A DNA stretch of 64,000 bases. It comes from Robiginitomaculum antarcticum DSM 21748 (lineage in GTDB: Bacteria > Pseudomonadota > Alphaproteobacteria > Caulobacterales > Maricaulaceae). Below, in pieces: positions 63,336 to 64,000 of the stretch (position 1 is its first letter; each line of letters begins with the position of its first letter). A program made the position numbers and the translations under genes. The DNA lies in assembly GCF_000365025.1 (NCBI RefSeq), contig NZ_KB823014.1, forward strand, positions 1-64,000. Reading direction: 5' to 3'. The notes beneath the pieces were generated by a model that ran no database searches, was not told the origin of the DNA, and saw only the letters and a program-made list of their open reading frames with translations.

Positions 63336-63640
63336 CGTTTGAAGTCTAACCATTGTGTAATGTTGAAAGCGCCCATATGACTGTTGATTAGGGAGACGTA
63401 ATTTTAGCATACTCGGTGTGTTTGAGGAAAATTTCTAATAGATTTGCAAACTGATGCGACGTTACAATCTAGGCTTTAAGGGCCGCCGCAAATCTTCACG
63501 GTCGATATTGCGACGGGATTTTGTATATAAATCCTTATATGGCTTAACTTGCGCGCAGGTCTGACTGTGATAGCCTAGCGATTGTCGCATTTCCGTAACA
63601 TTGGATTTATAAAGGCGCAGCTTTGCAAGGGTTTAGGTTA
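63336..63640. other. 305-bp intergenic stretch before gspD
   Basis: No gene, hairpin with T-run or clear promoter hexamer pair is seen. The region contains AT-rich runs such as TTTTGTATATAAATCC (63520-63535) that could carry the gspD promoter. No copy of the tRNA-Arg 3' end was found here, so the right boundary of the element is not defined. Confidence 0.5.
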
Positions 63641-64000
63641 ATGAAATACGGTCTGAGACAATTTTTGTACGCGATTTTGATTGTTTTGGCCGCGGCCCTT
63701 GTATTATCACCGTTTGCCCGTGCCCAAGACGGCCATCTCATTACCATGCAAGAGGCCGATATTCGCGCCTTTATCGATGATGTATCCATCGTCACCGGCA
63801 AGACCTTTCTGGTCGACCCGCGCGTGCAGGGCAAAGTCACGATCAGCTCCGAGCAAAACCTGTCCAAAGCTGAAGTGTTCGAGGTGTTCAAAGACGTCAT
63901 GCGCCTGCACGGCTACGCCGTAATCCGAACGCCTGGCGGCGAATACCGCATCACGCTTTTGCAGGGCGCGGCGCAGGACGCCCCCTATGTCGTCAATAGC
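63641..64000 (+). CDS. gspD: Type II secretion system secretin GspD, 3' part beyond window
   Basis: GspD forms the outer-membrane channel of type II secretion. The first 120 codons are visible. A signal peptide (FLYAILIVLAAALVLSPFAR, cleaved near ARA/QD) leads into the N0 domain, with ITMQEADIRAFIDDVSIVTG, TFLVDPRVQGKVTISSEQNL and VFEVFKDVMRLHGYAVIRTP. This is the usual secretin N-terminus. gspC, which usually precedes gspD, is not adjacent; a mobile-element remnant and tRNA lie upstream instead. The remainder lies past the right edge. Confidence 0.92.
   Translation, partial: MKYGLRQFLYAILIVLAAALVLSPFARAQDGHLITMQEADIRAFIDDVSIVTGKTFLVDPRVQGKVTISSEQNLSKAEVFEVFKDVMRLHGYAVIRTPGGEYRITLLQGAAQDAPYVVNS

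Noticed and set aside
63336-63640. A second copy of the tRNA-Arg 3' end marking the right attachment site.
   Set aside because: The sequence CCACCCGGGGTCGCCA or a close variant is not found between the primase remnant and gspD.
1-64000. CRISPR arrays, rRNA genes or insertion sequences.
   Set aside because: No regularly spaced direct repeats, no rRNA consensus segments and no transposase or terminal inverted-repeat pairs were seen.

Overview
The window is bacterial chromosome from an alphaproteobacterium, most likely a marine or stalked member of the Caulobacterales/Maricaulales/Hyphomonadaceae group. This rests on gene content and order only: SUV3-like helicase - S4 protein - 7Fe ferredoxin - CarD, bolA - DnaJ-like - cobS - cobT, ptsP beside lysC, aroK-aroB-CorC, DUF1178, an NDUFAF5-type methyltransferase and rpmB beside DUF3108. 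Base composition is moderate, with a few clearly AT-richer genes that look like later arrivals. No rRNA operon or CRISPR array is present, and there is one tRNA.

Layout. 1-2.8 kb: a DUF559 endonuclease-like gene cut by the left edge, a palindromic repeat, then a MerR regulator and acyl-CoA dehydrogenase operon behind an ACGTTAACGT-type operator. 2.8-6.6 kb: a secreted TPR protein, fabI, and a DUF1697/small regulator-like pair. 6.6-7.24 kb holds no gene I can name. 7.2-10.5 kb: sugar-nucleotide genes (UDP-glucuronate 4-epimerase type, AGE-family isomerase, mannose-1-phosphate guanylyltransferase). 10.5-16.2 kb: a one-strand cluster with a membrane M28 peptidase, an uncharacterised membrane protein coupled to a divergent Hsp70-like ATPase, and a small anchored protein. 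16.3-32.5 kb: housekeeping genes (FAD monooxygenase, ptsP, lysC, M50-like protein, a self-regulated XRE/membrane pair, ubiG, peptidases, nitrilase, grxC, comF, methyltransferase, YeeE/YedE pair, mutT, argJ, parvulin). 32.7-45 kb: secA, a porin-like protein, accA, xerD, aroK-aroB, CorC and an RTX protein.

45-50 kb carries bolA, a J-domain protein, cobS and cobT, with an unrelated secreted protein inserted between the last two. Just after cobT lies an AT-rich orphan gene (50155-50712). Its N-terminus resembles a tyrosine-recombinase core-binding domain without a catalytic domain; a palindromic operator precedes it and two strong hairpins follow. 51-61.7 kb: L,D-transpeptidase, OsmC, SDR, rpmB, DUF3108, helicase, S4 protein, fdxA, carD and a thermonuclease-like protein. 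A tRNA-Arg(CCT) at 61.8 kb is followed by the remnant of an integrated element: a 135-bp interrupted inverted repeat and a primase gene broken by a frameshift and an amber codon. The window ends inside gspD, the type II secretion secretin.

Two short membrane-protein genes (46 and 54 codons) are reported at 39913-40053 and 54566-54730. The best candidates for something undescribed are the Hsp70-like/membrane pair (11165-13980), the orphan recombinase-like gene with its palindromes (50060-50818), and the doubly operated XRE/membrane module (21954-22665). All functional statements come from reading motifs by eye; no database search was run.
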